The translations under genes and the position numbers were made by a program. A stretch of 64,000 bases of DNA from Paguma larvata (taxonomy: Eukaryota; Chordata; Mammalia; Carnivora; Viverridae): NCBI GenBank assembly GCA_030068075.1, contig CM057842.1, positions 44,540,659 to 44,604,658 on the forward strand. The letters are read 5' to 3'. The notes beneath the pieces are model-generated. The model was not told where the DNA came from and searched no databases. It was given only the letters and a program-made list of their open reading frames with translations. This document shows, piece after piece, positions 44,600-57,300 of the stretch (position 1 is its first letter; each line of letters begins with the position of its first letter).

Positions 44600-46860
44600 A
44601 ATTATAAAGCATAAGCAGATACATTCCTTTTTTCATAGAACTTAGAGTGTAGTGGGAGAGGGGACATGCCAGGAAGGGATTCCAATATAGTATAGAATGT
44701 GCTAGACCCCAAATACAAACCAAAATTAGAGATAGGACAAAAGAAGGCAGTAGTCAACCTTATAGAATAGACTTGGATACAGGTGTTAGTCATGGTGGAC
44801 TTCACAGAGGAGGTGACACTTGAGCTAGTTTTTAAAGGATGAAGAGGCATTTTCTAGGCACATAGGATACGAAGAAGAATTCCAGAAATAACTCAACATG
44901 TGAAAGAACGGAGACAGAAACAGTATTGGAAAGACTGTAAGAGGTTTACCATGGCTAGAAGGAGCAGGGAGTGGTCATGCTGCAGGGAAGGTGAGGCTGG
45001 ATGAACAGACAGCAAGGTCACGGGAAGTCTTGTGGGCATTGAGGCAACAGGAACTTGACCTTCAGGCAGGAGTGCCATTGAAGGTCTCTAGCAAAGGAGT
45101 GAGTCTGGTACCCTTGCATTCTGGAAGGACAGCTCTGCCAGCACTGGGGTAAGATGTGTTGTGTGGAGAGGGAATTCTTGAGAAAGCCAAAGACCAGGTG
45201 TTCTACAGTATGGGTGAGAGATGGCGAGCAGCCTGGGCTGTGGGGGTGGTCGAAGAGAAATCCAAGAAGTACACTGACGGCCCTTGGTGGGATATGGGTG
45301 CTGATGCAGAAGGAGGTTCTGGGATCATTCCCCATGTTTCAGCTGTGGGAGTTTGCTGGAATGGTGGTGCAATCAACCATGGTAGGGGGTGTGGGAGGGG
45401 AAGGTGAAATGATGCTGATATCAGCAGAGAGTGTGTTCAGTATCCAATGGGCAGCTGGAAAAAAGGGTCCAGGAGTGAGATGTGGCTAAAGGTAGACTCA
45501 TGTTTAGAAGTCAGTAACAGGTAGATGGCAGGTTAAAAGTGTGGGAATGGAAGAGATGGCATAGAAAAAAAGAAAGGCAACAGAATAAGTGCTAGTAATT
45601 CAAGGAACGCCAGTGTTTGGAGGAGAAGTAAAGGGAAGGGAGAAAACACAGGGGCAAAGACATTTGGAGAAGAATAGCAGAACATGTAGGAGAGCATACT
45701 GTCCTGGACGCCAAGTGGGGCAGGAGGTTCAGTGATGGAATGTTCAACACCCCCAACACCCCTAATGAAGCAATTATGTTGAAGCAAGAGCCATTCATTG
45801 GGTTTAGCAGATATTTGGTCCCTGCGAGTCTGGCAAAGTCATAGCAGGACATGGGGTAGAGAAGCCTGAATGCAGGAACTGAGGAGAGGAGGAGGTTAAA
45901 AAAAAGAAGACTTTCTTATTTATAAATAATAATTTTTTTTAAAGAGAGCACACATGAGCAGAGGGGAGGGGGCAGAGAGAGAGAGAATCTTAAGCAGGCT
46001 CCGTTCTCAGCGTGAAGCTGGACATGGGGCTCGATCCCACGACCCTGGCATCATGACATGAGCTGATATCAAGAGTCAGACACGCAAGTGACTGAGCCAC
46101 CCAAGTCCCCTTCCCCCCAAACATATTCTTATTACAAAGGTAGGCCATGAAGGTGGTGGTTGTTACTGTAGAGTTTTATGGTAGAACTTCCTGGTGCTAG
46201 TGATGTTTTAGAGAAATACAGAAGACAAAAAAATAGGATGTGAACGGAGACATAGTAAAAATAAGTCATACTCACCTGCTAGGATCCTGACTGTTCTTCT
46301 GGACACACATATGCTTTCATCTGTTTCTATTTTAATTTCACTTCTCTTCCCTTCCCTCTCACCCCTACAGAACTTTGCTAAACATCTATTAAGTGCCAGG
46401 CACTAGGCACGCTGAGTGAAGACAGTATCCCTTCCCTGGAGGTGATCTCACCTGTTGGAGGCAGATAGTGGTAATGTCAGGTGTGGCTGGTGGGGTATAG
46501 AGAGTATATGTGCTCAGGAGGGAGCTTCTCCTGCATGTGTTGTGGGGACGGCTTCAAGCTGAGGTAGGTCTTGAACCACGGATCGATACTGACCAGGTAG
46601 AAAAAGGCACTTAAGCAAATAGAGCACAGCCTGCAAAATTCAGGAGATAGGAAAGGCTAGAGCTTGAGTTAAGGATGGGTGGAGTTGTGTGGCTGATGTG
46701 GAGACCAGGAGTGATTCCGGATGAGGCTGGAAATGCTCATGAGGGCAAGTATATGGGACACATTTTAATGCTCTTTTCAGGGCATGTGGATTTTATCTGG
46801 TAGAATCCACAGATTCCAAGAAAGTTTTTAAGCCAGGAAGTGGCTTAAAATCATTAAAAT
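44600..46860 (-). mobile_element. Long antisense L2 remnant
   Basis: Purine-rich text with successive reverse-L2 landmarks: 'gtggacttcacagaggaggt', 'aaggtctctagcaaaggagt', 'gtcctggacgccaagtgggg', 'attgggtttagcagatattt', and a second run at 46370-46860 with 'taagtgccaggcactaggca' and 'catgtggattttatctggta'. The repeated landmarks suggest at least two overlapping copies. Interrupted by a SINE at 45933-46110. Several modest ORFs here are by-products of low stop density. Confidence 0.65.
45933..46110 (-). mobile_element. CAN-type SINE inside L2
   Basis: T run at left, 'gactgagccacccaagtcccc' cut short at right, with a reduced middle. Confidence 0.88.
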
Positions 46861-47039
46861 TGACTTAAAAAACAAACAAAAATGAAAGTTAATTCTGGTG
46901 ATAGTGTAGAAAGATATATTTGCTTCCACCCATTCTTTTATATAAAATTTGGTTTTTAAAACATTAATTTCTAGCTTTGTAACAGTATATATATTGTATG
47001 CATACATATAAAATATATTTCTGACAACATAATAATATA
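46861..47039 (+). other. AT-rich intron
   Basis: Contains alternating TA-rich text around 46985-47040. Confidence 0.7.
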
Positions 47040-47055
47040 TTATAGCAGTACTTTT

Positions 47056-47221
47056 TTTTTTAAAGTTTATTTTGAGAGAGAGAGAAAGCGTGCACGCACT
47101 AGCAGGCTCTGGGCTGCCACAGAGCTTGACCTGGGCTCGAACTCACGAAACCGTGAGATCACGACCTGAGCCGAAATCAAGAGTCAGATGCTCAACTGAC
47201 TGAACCATTCAGGTACACCAT
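47056..47221 (-). mobile_element. CAN-type SINE, internally deleted
   Basis: Short copy lacking most of the GGGGCAGAG-type middle. Duplication ttatagcaRtactttt at 47040-47055 and 47222-47237. Confidence 0.94.
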
Positions 47222-47246
47222 TTATAGCAATACTTTTACAAATTTT

Positions 47247-47477
47247 TTTAACAGGAGTGTTTTTTTTTTTTTTCATTTTAATTTATTATTGAGAGACAGA
47301 GAGAGACAGAGCATGAGCAGGGGAGGGGCAGAGAGACGGGGAGACATAGAATCTGAAGGAGACTCCAGGCTCTGAGCTGTCAGCACAGAGCCCGATGCGG
47401 GGCTCGAACTCACAAACTGTGAGATCATGACCTGAGCCGAAGTAGGACGCTTAACCGACTGAGCCACCCAGGCGCCC
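47247..47477 (-). mobile_element. CAN-type SINE at a reused target
   Basis: Near-consensus copy. Duplication caatRcttttacaaatttt (47228-47246, 47478-47496, one mismatch) overlaps the right duplication of the preceding SINE. Confidence 0.96.
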
Positions 47478-47496
47478 CAATGCTTTTACAAATTTT

Positions 47497-48360
47497 GAAG
47501 CAAATGATATTTTAGATTTCTGTAAGTGAAAGTCATTTTTGTGACTACAGTTTTTAAGGAAAAATGAATTTGAGTGTCAAAGAACAAAACTTAGCTTTGG
47601 GAACCACAAGGTAAAGGATCTTAAGCTCAGATCTCTGGCACCTTTTTAGAAACGCTTTTCTTTGTTTTTGTGTATTGGGAGAGATCCCAGAATCCATGAT
47701 CTGAAAACCAGGAACCAATGATGCCATGTGTTTACCAGCATAGGTAACACAGCTGTTTTATAGAGGTCTTGAAAAGGGTGCATGAATATTTTGATATTTA
47801 AGGAATAGGTCTTTGAGCTTGTTGTGGGGGTTGCATAGTTTCGGAAGCCATTTTTAACCTTAAACTTTGTTCACATTGAACTCTAGAATAACTGTGGTTT
47901 TTGAAGACCAGCTGTTGAATGCATTCATGCATATTTAATTACGTTTTTTTTTTTTTGAATTGCTATTAAAGATCTGAAGATAATTATATTCAGGTTCAAG
48001 GAAAGGACTTCCTGTGGGGATTTAATATTTTTAAACTGTTGGCTCACCAAGAACTGGTATTTACTGATATTCTTGACTTCAGGAGTCCCAAGTATAACAG
48101 CTGAGGGTTATATTGCTATTCATTTCCTCTCTTCTCCCAACTCTACAATTGAGCTACCCTTCAATTTGGAGTATTGCATATTTTCACACTCCAGCTTTGA
48201 GGCTTACTGTTTCATTGTACAATACAAGTACAGTTGCTGAGAGAAAATGACCAGATTTCAAGGAAGGTCAGAGGCAAGTATGAAGTTGTTGGCCTTCTTT
48301 CAAAATTCTTAAATCCTTAAGCCTCATGATATTATCAAATTAAAAGTATAGACTATTGAC
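47497..48360 (+). other. Unremarkable intron
   Basis: No recognised element. Confidence 0.55.
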
Positions 48361-48700
48361 AGGAAAGATACCATATGATTTCTTTTATATGTGGAATCTA
48401 AAAAACAAGATGAATGAACAAAGAAACAAAAAGCAGAACATACACAAATACAGAGAACACACTGATGGTTGCCAGAGGGGAGAGGTGGGGGATGGGCAAA
48501 ATACAGACTTCTAGTTACAGAATGAATAAGTCATGGGAATGAAAGGTACAGAGTAGGGAATACAGTCAATGGAATTGTAATAGGGTTATATGGAGACAGA
48601 TGGTAGCTACCCTTGTGGTGAGCATAGCGATCACTATGTTGTACACATGAAACTAATGTGACATGGTGCGGGAATTATACTTCAATTAAATAAAAGGGGA
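48361..48700 (+). mobile_element. L1 3' end, sense
   Basis: 'ttttatatgtggaatctaaa', 'tggttgccagaggggagagg' and 'ttatacttcaattaaataaa' are the end of an L1 including its terminus. Confidence 0.88.
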
Positions 48701-48946
48701 GGGAATGCCTAGGTGGCTCAGTTGGCTAAGCATCCGATTTTGACTCAGGTCATGATCTCCCGTTTCATGAATTTGAGCCCCACATCGAGCTCTGTGCTGA
48801 CAGCTCAGAGCTTGGAGTCTGCTTCAGATTCTATCTCCCTCTCTATCTGCCCCTATGCTATTCATGCTTCTGTCTGTCCTCCTCATGATGTGTCTGTCCC
48901 CCATCTCAAAAATAAATAAACATTAAAGAAAATTAAAAAAAAAAAA
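48701..48946 (+). mobile_element. CAN-type SINE joined to an L1 tail
   Basis: Starts 'gggaatgcctaggtggctca' right after the L1 A-rich end and closes with a long A run. Insertion into the L1 tail is the simplest reading. Confidence 0.93.
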
Positions 48947-50255
48947 CCTCTAAAAAGATCCTAACGGCATGCAAATAAAAATCCTTAGTAAAAGAGTTAG
49001 GCTACCTAAGCAGGTGGCCTTAACTTAGTTCATCTGCCAAAAATATAATTTGTTTTCAGCTATTATTTTGTGTTTTGTCCTTTATTGATGGCATGAATTT
49101 TAACATGAAACTAAGGTTTCGTTTATCTGTATGTTATATATGTCTATGTATATACGTTATAGATATGTCATATTTTCTACCTCCAGATGGTATTGCCAAA
49201 ATTAATTTGTGAAAGAACTCTATTTAATTGGCTTAGGGAAAATTAAACACTTACATAAATTAAGTATTCCAAAAATTCTCAGAAATATAATAGAAACTAA
49301 CCCAAAGGTTTTTCAGGTTCACATGATCTCAGATAATCTTTGATAAATAAACACTGGTTTTTAGTTTGTTGGTTTAATAAAAACAGGCATGTCTGCAGAG
49401 TTATCAGCATTAAATACAGTGTAGATCAACCCCTTGTCTGCCTGTATTTACTAATCGTGAAAGCTCATGCTATCTCTATATTACAAAATTTGCCAGTGAG
49501 AGAAATAACTTAAGGTCTTGGCTATTTAATTTCTAACCCAAGTATAATTGTTAAAAGCAAGTAATGTAAATTTAAATAGGATCAAAATTTATGCTAAGTT
49601 ACACTAGATATCAGATATTCTTTGAATACCTAGATTATTTCCAAATAAGATAATATGCTGAGACTTTGATTGCTAACAAAAACTATAGACTATTAAAATA
49701 CTTATTTCAGTTCATTGAGAAGTTTTGCACTTCCCATAAAATATCCAGCTCTATGTTCACAACTTTTTATAATCTATGAATAGCATTTATAAGAGCTATG
49801 CTAACTTGAGTTCATGTAAAATCATTCTCTAAGTAATCCTCTGGACTGTATAACCACTCACTGAAGATGAATGAGGTTTTTATGCTGCAAGAATAAAAGA
49901 CTCGTTCCTGAAACAAAAAGAGACTGCTGTTTGAGGCCTTTTTTTTTTTCTTTTTAACGACCTGTATAGCAAATCATGAATCAAGTTTGAATGCCTGATA
50001 GACAAATAAGCAAATAAGACTGTATGGAAGACAATTTGCTTATTTATTTAATTTTAAGTCTTAAAGTTGTAGTTAATTCTACAATAGTTAGGGATAACTA
50101 TATCACCTAGATTTTTTGAAACTCCCTTTTTTTGCTCTATCAGTTACTTTTTGTTTATATTGGGCCACTTTTGGAGGCCAGGTTTGTCCTCACTTACCAG
50201 TGGTGATAACCGAATGGGAAATAAATTGTTGAAATCCACTCCATGTTTTGATACA
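48947..50255 (+). other. AT-rich repeat-poor intron block
   Basis: 1.3 kb with no recognised transposon and several MEF2-like CTATTTAAT sites (about 49222 and 49523). Function not shown. Confidence 0.5.
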
Positions 50256-50640
50256 TGATGTATCAATTATCTTTGCTACATTGCAATTACAAAACATCAC
50301 GGCCACACAACGAGTGTTTATTGCTCATGTGTCTGGGATCCCTGAAGTTCTGCTGATAGATCGTGGGTGAGTGTACCCACGTGTCTGGGGATTGGCTGGC
50401 TGTCCAATGGGTTGAGGTGACTTGGCTCTGTTCCATACGTCTCTCATTGTCCAGCAGTCATGGCTGCAGCTCCAGAGAGCAAGCCTCAGAGCACTCTGGG
50501 TTGAAGCCAAAGTCACGATGCACAGCAGGCCACCCCCCGCCCACCCAGCATAGATTGGCAGTGCAAATTACATGGCAAAGGACGTGGGTATGGGGAGGAG
50601 TGGAGAACTGGGGCCACATATTACAAGTCACCACATAGGA
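50256..50640 (-). mobile_element. MaLR-like LTR relic
   Basis: 'tatcaattatctttgctaca', 'ttacatggcaaaggacgtgg' and 'ggagaactggggccacatat' match a recalled MLT1-type LTR in antisense order. Diverged. Confidence 0.55.
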
Positions 50641-50944
50641 TTTAGAATTTTTATTGACAACATTTTATTTCAGTTTGTATCCATTGTGTATATTTTCTCC
50701 TCCCTTAGGATTTCATTAGTATTATTTGGTAATAAAGAATGGAAACCCATTCCGTTTGGCTTCGGGCTTACTGTTAACACAACAGGCAAGCTCACAGACT
50801 TGTAAAAGGAGAAAACCAAAAACCGGCAGGTCTTGCTGGGACTGCTAGATGTTACTAGACTTGGTCCCTATTCTCTTTGATCTGAAAGAATCCATGTGGC
50901 TCCTCTCAGTTCTCCTCCTATTTCTTCTTCTTCTTCTTCTTTTG
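50641..50944 (+). other. Unremarkable intron
   Basis: Ends in a short (TTC)n run at 50925-50941. Confidence 0.6.
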
Positions 50945-51112
50945 TTTTAAACGTTGTTTGTTTATTTTTGAGAGAGAGCATGGGAGGGCAAGCAGAGGAT
51001 CCAAAGCGAGCTCTGCACTGACAGCAGAGAGCCGGGTGTGGGGCTCAAACTCACGAACCCGTCAGATCATGACCTGAGCCGAAGTCAGGTGCTGAGCCAC
51101 CTAGGCGCCCCC
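50945..51112 (-). mobile_element. CAN-type SINE, shortened
   Basis: 'aacgttgtttgtttattttt' at left and 'gctgagccacctaggcgccc' at right, with parts of the middle and head missing. Confidence 0.9.
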
Positions 51113-51129
51113 TTTTCTTCTTTCTTGCC

Positions 51130-51560
51130 CGGGACCCTGCAAGGCCTCCTCATTCCCAACTCTGTGTGGCCTTTCAGCTCAAACATCCCCTGTATCTCTC
51201 TGTGTGAATTCTGTCAGTCTCAAATTCAGGTCCCCAAATCCTAGCTCACGGATTGGTTATTCTCAGGTCTACTCTTTGAGTCTCCTAGGGCTGAGTTCTC
51301 TTTCTTTACTCCCTTCACTTGGGCCAGTGTGAACCCTTTAAATTCTGTCATGATGGTAGTGACTCGTCAATTTCTGTCTCCAGCTTCAAGTTCTCCCTCA
51401 AACTCCAGACTCACATATACTACGTCTTATTCCACATTTCCCGTTGGCTATATCTCTTAGGAATCTCGAGCTTATACCCCGAATGGACCACTTCATTTCC
51501 TCTTTATAAACCTGCAGTGACAGTTCCAATGTCCCATTTCTTTAAGCTTTGGAATCTTTT
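51130..51560 (+). mobile_element. L2 reverse-transcriptase-region relic
   Basis: 'ttctgtctccagcttcaagt', 'ctcaaactccagactcacat' and 'ttcccgttggctatatctct' follow the L2 ORF just after its YADD-type motif region. Broken frame. Confidence 0.65.
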
Positions 51561-51796
51561 TAAATATTTGGTTATATATTTATTTTTACTTTCTGTTATT
51601 TTAGATTTATTTTTAAATTACAGACCTATGCTACATCTCTAATACAGTGCACATGTTATAAAAGAAATCAAATTTGTAAACCTAACGTGGTACAGATGAA
51701 ATAAAATAGATCCTAAAATTCTTGCTAAGTTTCATTTTTCTTATGAATATCTTAAACACAGTAAATGCTTAAATGTGCCTTAAGTGTGAGTTTTAG
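51561..51796 (+). other. AT-rich intron
   Basis: No recognised element. Confidence 0.6.
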
Positions 51797-52020
51797 CGCG
51801 CCTGGATGGCTCAGTTGGTTCAGTGTCTGACTTCAGCTCAGGTCATGATCTAGCGGTTTGTGAGTTCGAGCCCCGTGTCAGACTCTGTGCTGACGGTCAG
51901 AGCTTGGAGCTCGCTTTGGATTCTGTGTCTCCCTGTCTCTCTGCCTCTTGCCTGCTCATGCTCTGTCTCTCTTTCTTTCTTTCTCTCTCTCTCTCTCTCA
52001 AAAATAAATAAAAATTTTAA
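51797..52020 (+). mobile_element. CAN-type SINE, sense
   Basis: Starts 'gcgcgcctggatggctcag', has an expanded (CT)n/(CTTT)n stretch near its tail and ends 'aaaaataaataaaaatttt'. Confidence 0.94.
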
Positions 52021-52029
52021 GAAAATGTG

Positions 52030-52530
52030 GGTTTCATTTCTTTATTGTGGTAAAAACACTTAACATTTACCATCTTAAGCATTGTTTTTAAGTGTACAAG
52101 TCAGTAATGTTAAGTATATTCACATCGTTATGAAACACATCTTCCAGAACTTTAGTTTGCAGGTCTGACACTCTATACCCATTAAACTAAAACTCCTTTT
52201 CCCCCACTCACCTCAGCCTCTGGTAACTATCATTCTGCCGTTTCTCTAAATTTGATTGCTTCAGATATTTCATATAAGTGGAACCATACAGTATTTGTCT
52301 TTCTGTGACTGGTTTATTTCACTTAGCGTAATACCTTTTTGCTGTTGTAGGATGTGGCAGGAATTCCTTACTTTTTTAGGGCTAAATAATTGTTTGGATC
52401 ATACGGAGCTCTGTTACTAATTTTTTGAAGAACTCCATACTGTTTTCCGTAGCGGATGCACAATTTTATAGTGCTATCAACAGTACACAGGAATTGTAAT
52501 TTCTTCATATCCAAGATTTAGAGTCTTTGT
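52030..52530 (-). mobile_element. Old L1 3' UTR fragment
   Basis: 'tttattgtggtaaaaacact', 'ttaagtgtacaagtcagtaa', 'ataagtggaaccatacagta' and 'ccatactgttttccgtagcg' are antisense L1 in order. Confidence 0.82.
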
Positions 52531-52589
52531 AACTTTTCTCTCTTAATTTAGGTTAGGTTGCCAGTGGAATCCATCAGCAAATCCTCTTG

Positions 52590-53260
52590 ATTTATGTTTA
52601 AAACATGTCCCCCATCTGCTTCTCGTCTTGTTCATCACTGTCACCCTTTTCCTAACCAACATTGGCTCTTGTCCTGACCACTGTACTTGCCTCCTTCAGT
52701 CTGTTCTGTTCTCCACAGAGCAACCAGAACTGTAATTTAAAAACATAGGCCAGACCTTATCACTCTGCTCAGTTCCTTCTAATGGCTCCCATCACACTGA
52801 GCCTAAAAATCCAAAGTCTCTCCTTTGGTTTTAATGTCCTAAAAATTCTCACCCCTTTACTTACTGGCTTCAGACACACTGATGTCCAGCTTTGTCTTAA
52901 ATGCATTAAAACTGTTCCTGCCTCAGGACCTTTGTACTTGATATACCCTCAATTTGGGAAGCTTTTCTCCTAGACACCTTGATTGACTTCTTCTCTTAAT
53001 TCTGGTGTCTGCTCATTTGTGACCTATTCAGAAAGGCCTTCCCATACTACCTTATCCAAAAAGTCATTCACGGTCAAACTTCTTTGAGCTGTCAAACTTC
53101 TTACCATTCTTCGGCATCCTACCATCTTTGCTTGTGACTTTATTATTGGCTTTCTTTTCCAAGAGAATATAAGCACCGTGAATTCTATCTCAGCATCCGG
53201 AAGACCATCCTGAAGCACTTCAGAGATGCTCTATCAATATTTATTGAAGGAATAAAAGAA
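52590..53260 (+). mobile_element. L2 3' half
   Basis: 'cactctgctcagttccttct', 'gcctcaggacctttgtactt', 'attcagaaaggccttcccat' and 'caatatttattgaaggaata' are the L2 ORF end and 3' UTR to the terminus. Confidence 0.88.
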
Positions 53261-55733
53261 TAATTTGTACTCTTATATCTAAAACAGCTTTAGCCATGGT
53301 GACAGAGATACCTTGTTTGCACATGGTGTCTTAGGTAAGGGTAACTTCCAAGGAAAATGCCTATGGTGTGTCTTCCTTCTCCAGCTGGTTTCTCCAGCTC
53401 TTACTCAGTTGTGGGCTGTTGTTAGGATATCTCAGTGGGAAAATAGAGATGCCTCATCCAACGTCGTATTGAAAAAAGTAATTCAAAGATTGGGGGTTGT
53501 TCGCCTCTGTCCTCTTGGCTGTAGATTACCCTTCCTAAATGAGTCTTGGCTGTTGTCTGTATCCTGCAAGCGCATTTCCTGTTGTAATGTGAGGGCGATG
53601 ATGCTTTATTGGCACAGTGAATGCTGGAAATGGGTTTTAAAGCAAAAAGCAAAGCCAGAAATTCCTCTTCAAGGGGGTTGATAGCTTGACAAGTCTGTGA
53701 ATTATATAATGGGATCTTCTCTTACCTGTTGTATAAAAGATACCAAAATATCAAAAACAATGGGCTTTTCTTCCCAGTTTGTTTGGGATATTCCTGGCAC
53801 TCTGCTACCTGCTGTCCTATACTTAAGGGGCTCTGGGATTAGAATGATGTATAATAGCTTTGTTTCTCCCCAGCTGGGTTTGTATGAAGTTATTCTGATG
53901 AAAACATTCAGTTAATTCTGAAGGATCTGCACACACTTGCTGATGAGAATGCTGGTACCTTAAATGGTCTTCCATGCTGTGGAAGAGAGACTTGTGACAC
54001 GTCAGTCACTGAGATAATGTCATAGGATTGGAACATTGTCTTTGTCTCCTCATGCCTTCTCATGGCCTAGAGAAGTCTTTTTTTTTTCAGTTTTACTAGT
54101 CTGTAGAAACAAAGATATTAAAAAATGGCCTTGTGGACTGATGGGGTCTTTGGATATGTAATCAGGGGTCTATCACTTTGAAGAAATTCAGGGATGCTTG
54201 CAACATAGTTTTTGGTTGCTGCATTTGAGTGTTGTTGACACAAGTGTGTTCACTTTGTGAATTCAGGTTTTCTACTTAAGGTTTGGATACTTTGGTGCAT
54301 TTATGTTACTATTGAGTGAAAAAGCTCTCAGAAGAAAACAAATCAAACATAATTGCTGCAAGAAAATCTTCTTCTTTTGGAGATATATTCAAATAAATAC
54401 ATACACAGGTTGGTACTGGGATTAAAGAAAGGATATTATAAGAGCACAAATAAAAGGGATTGAACTCATCTTTTAAGGGGAAGGTGGAGAAACATTGAAG
54501 AGACGATTTAAATGGAATTTATCACCTTTTCTGGCTTTCTCTGTACATGATCAAGATTTATATAGAGGACCAGAATAAGTAGGTTAGATTCTAGTTCTGT
54601 GATTAGCATGCTTGGAAGATGAAATATTCTTGCTTTTTTAAAAAGCAAACAATTCATTAAAAATACCACTGCCCTCAGGGAACCTGTCTCCCCAGACCTA
54701 CTTCTCTTTTGTCATGGATATCTAAGTGGGTGAATGAATAGAGTTGAAAACACGACTTTAGGTTGTCCATTGATGTGTTTTGTTAATGCGAAATAATAAT
54801 TATTATTGATGGGTGGCATTGACCCTGTATTGGAAGAGACTGGTATTGGGGTGGTGTGTGTTAGGAGTGCAGGGGTAGTAATTCCTTTAAAAAAAATTGA
54901 CATTACTGTTTTAAAAAAATGTTGCTGTGAAAGGGTCTAATGAGACACAAAAGGTTGTGCTATTTCTTTTTATCATAATAATTGAATAAAATTGTAATAG
55001 GCAGTAATTAGCAAGCATTGCAAAGTAGTAAAAAGCTAATTTGCCTAAAATAAATGCATTGAGCTCATAGAAAGAACTGATGGGTGGGGAGCGGTTGGTC
55101 ATTAGACCCAAATTGATCTCTGAACGGCAGGCTCCAGACACACAGGCACCTAAGAAATACCTTGGTAAAAAGTTGAAAATGTAGATTCCTAGGTCTTGTC
55201 CCCAGATTCCGTGGGTCTAGGGGAAGCCTAGCATTATGCAGGTGTGGGTGGTTCACAGACTGTGTTGTGAGAAGTGATGGTTGGAAATGATGATAGGGAG
55301 AGAGAGGGCTGGGGGAAGGCAAATGCTTAGAAGTAAAAAACGATGACATTCAGTCAGGAGGCAGGCTAGTTCCCAAGATAGAAACCAAAAAAAATTGTCT
55401 AGAAGGAGCAAATGTGGCAGGGAGTCTCTAGTACTGGAAGGATTGATGCTGGAACAGATAATAGCAATTGAACTTGTTATCCTTCAAACCCTATGGTCTG
55501 TATTTAATACTTTTATTTGAAGGTGGCTTAAAAATGAAAATGCCATTCTAGATGAGTTTGTGTCTTTACATCTTAGAGCTGGAACTAATCTCAGAGAGGA
55601 GCTTCTTGATCTAAACTGCCATGTGAGACAGCAGACTCAGAGTTCTTGAGTCTGAGAAGTAACTCATAAGGGGTAGCCGAGCTTTGGCTCCAAGTCTGAG
55701 CTCTCCGATGGGTAATCTTCCCACTTAGTGGTT
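53261..55733 (+). other. Single-copy intron
   Basis: About 2.5 kb with no recognised transposon. The 122-codon plus ORF at 53313-53681 has no domain or splice support and is not called. Confidence 0.5.
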
Positions 55734-55745
55734 TGTTCATCACTT

Positions 55746-55924
55746 TTTAAAAAAATTATTTATTTACTTATTTTGAAAGAGAGAAAGAGCATTAGTGGGG
55801 GAGGAGTAGAGAGCGAGGAAGAGAGATCCCAAGCAGACTCTGTTGGTGCAGAGCCTGACGTGTGGCTCTATCCCACAGAAATCAAGAGTCGGACCCTCTA
55901 CCGACTGAGCCACTCAGGGGCCCC
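55746..55924 (-). mobile_element. CAN-type SINE, shortened
   Basis: 12-bp duplication with one mismatch (tgttcatcactt 55734-55745; tgttcttcactt 55925-55936). Part of the head-proximal half is missing. Confidence 0.93.
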
Positions 55925-55936
55925 TGTTCTTCACTT

Positions 55937-56035
55937 ACTAAGCCCTTACCATGTACTTAGTCCTGGGCTAGGCTCTGAGGTTCTACAGGGAAAAGAACTT
56001 GATGGAGTCCTTGCCCTTAAGGAGTTTATAGTTTA
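55937..56035 (-). mobile_element. L2 3' end relic
   Basis: 'taagcccttaccatgtactt' and 'cttgcccttaaggagtttat' match reverse L2. Confidence 0.68.
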
Positions 56036-57081
56036 ATTAAGATGTCAATTGTAGGACAAGTACAGGAACTTCTCCTGTTAGTTCTTTTTCCCATGAGGTC
56101 AATTAAATATAGCAGGGTTGTTTTACTAGGAAACTGTGCATGACACAGACCCCTAGTGATTGTAGTGTTTTTTTCCCTTTTTACAATTAATTCATTTAAA
56201 ATATTTAATTTTAATTCCCATTAGTTAATATACTGTGTTATATTAGTTTCAGATGTACAGTATAGAAATTCAACATTTCCATATACTACTTTGTGTTTTC
56301 GATGAGAACACCCTCCTTAATCCCCATCACCTATTCGACCCATTCTTTCACTTCCCTCCCATCTGGTAACCATCAGTTTGTTCTCTGTAATTAAGAGTGT
56401 TTCCTGTTTTGTCTCTCTCTGTCTCTTTAATTTTTCCCCCTTTGTTAATTTGGTTTGTTACTTAAGTTCTACATATGAGTGAAATCATATGGTATTTGTA
56501 TGTCTCTAGTTGATTTATTTTGCTTTGGATTGTAATCTCTAGCTCCATCCACGTCATTGCAAATGGCAAGATTAAATTCTTTTTGATGGCTAAGTAATAT
56601 TCCTTTGTGTGTGTGGGGGTGGGTGGGTGTGGTTGTGGATGTGTGGCTGTGGGTGTACATACACCATATCGTCTTTATCCATTCATCAATCAGTGGATAC
56701 TTGGGCTGCTTCCAAGTCTTGGCTATGTAATAGCTGCTGTAAACATAGGAGTGCCTGTATCCCTTTGAATCAGCGTTCTTGTTGTATTCATTGGGTAAAT
56801 ATCCAGTAGTGAGGTCGCTAGTTCTATTATTCACTTACTCAGGAGCCTCCATACTGTTTTCCACAGTGGCTGTACCAGTTTACATTCCCGACAACAGTGC
56901 ACAAGTGTTTCTTTTTCTCCACATACTTGCCAACAAGAAACTTGTTTCTTGTGTTGTTGATTTTATCCATTCTGACAGGTGTGAGGTGATGACTCATTGT
57001 AGTTTTGATTTGCATTTCCCTGATGAAAGGTGATGGTGAACATCTTTTCATGTGTCCATTGGCCATACGTAGGTCTTCTTT

Positions 57082-57191
57082 GTCTTTTTCCCATTGGTTA
57101 TTCTTTCCTCCTTTGTGGAAGGTTAATGGACCATATAATTGTGGGTTTATTTCTGAATGTTCTATTCTGTTCCATTAATATGTCTGTTCTT
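57082..57191 (-). repeat. 110-bp ectopic copy of an L1 ORF2 segment
   Basis: Aligns without gaps to 58149-58258, same strand, with 7 mismatches in 110 by my count. It sits between L1 text that is normally continuous ('aggtcttctt' and 'ggagaaacgtctgttc'). Confidence 0.9.
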
Positions 57192-57300
57192 TGGAGAAAC
57201 GTCTGTTCATGTCTTCTGTCCATTTTTTAATTAGCTAATTTGTTTTTTGGGGGTGAGTTAAAATGAAGTTCTATGTATATTTTGAATACTAACCTTTTTT

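Noticed and set aside
44600..45870. Cluster of modest ORFs on both strands (up to about 111 codons)
   Set aside because: They lie in an antisense L2 remnant whose purine-rich text has few stops. The reading frames are broken.
53313..53681. 122-codon plus-strand ORF
   Set aside because: No domain, signal peptide, splice signals or compositional support. Treated as chance.
56605..56655. G/T-rich tract as a G-quadruplex or telomere-like repeat
   Set aside because: Only three tight G runs are present. It sits where L1 3' regions commonly hold a GT/TA-rich simple repeat.
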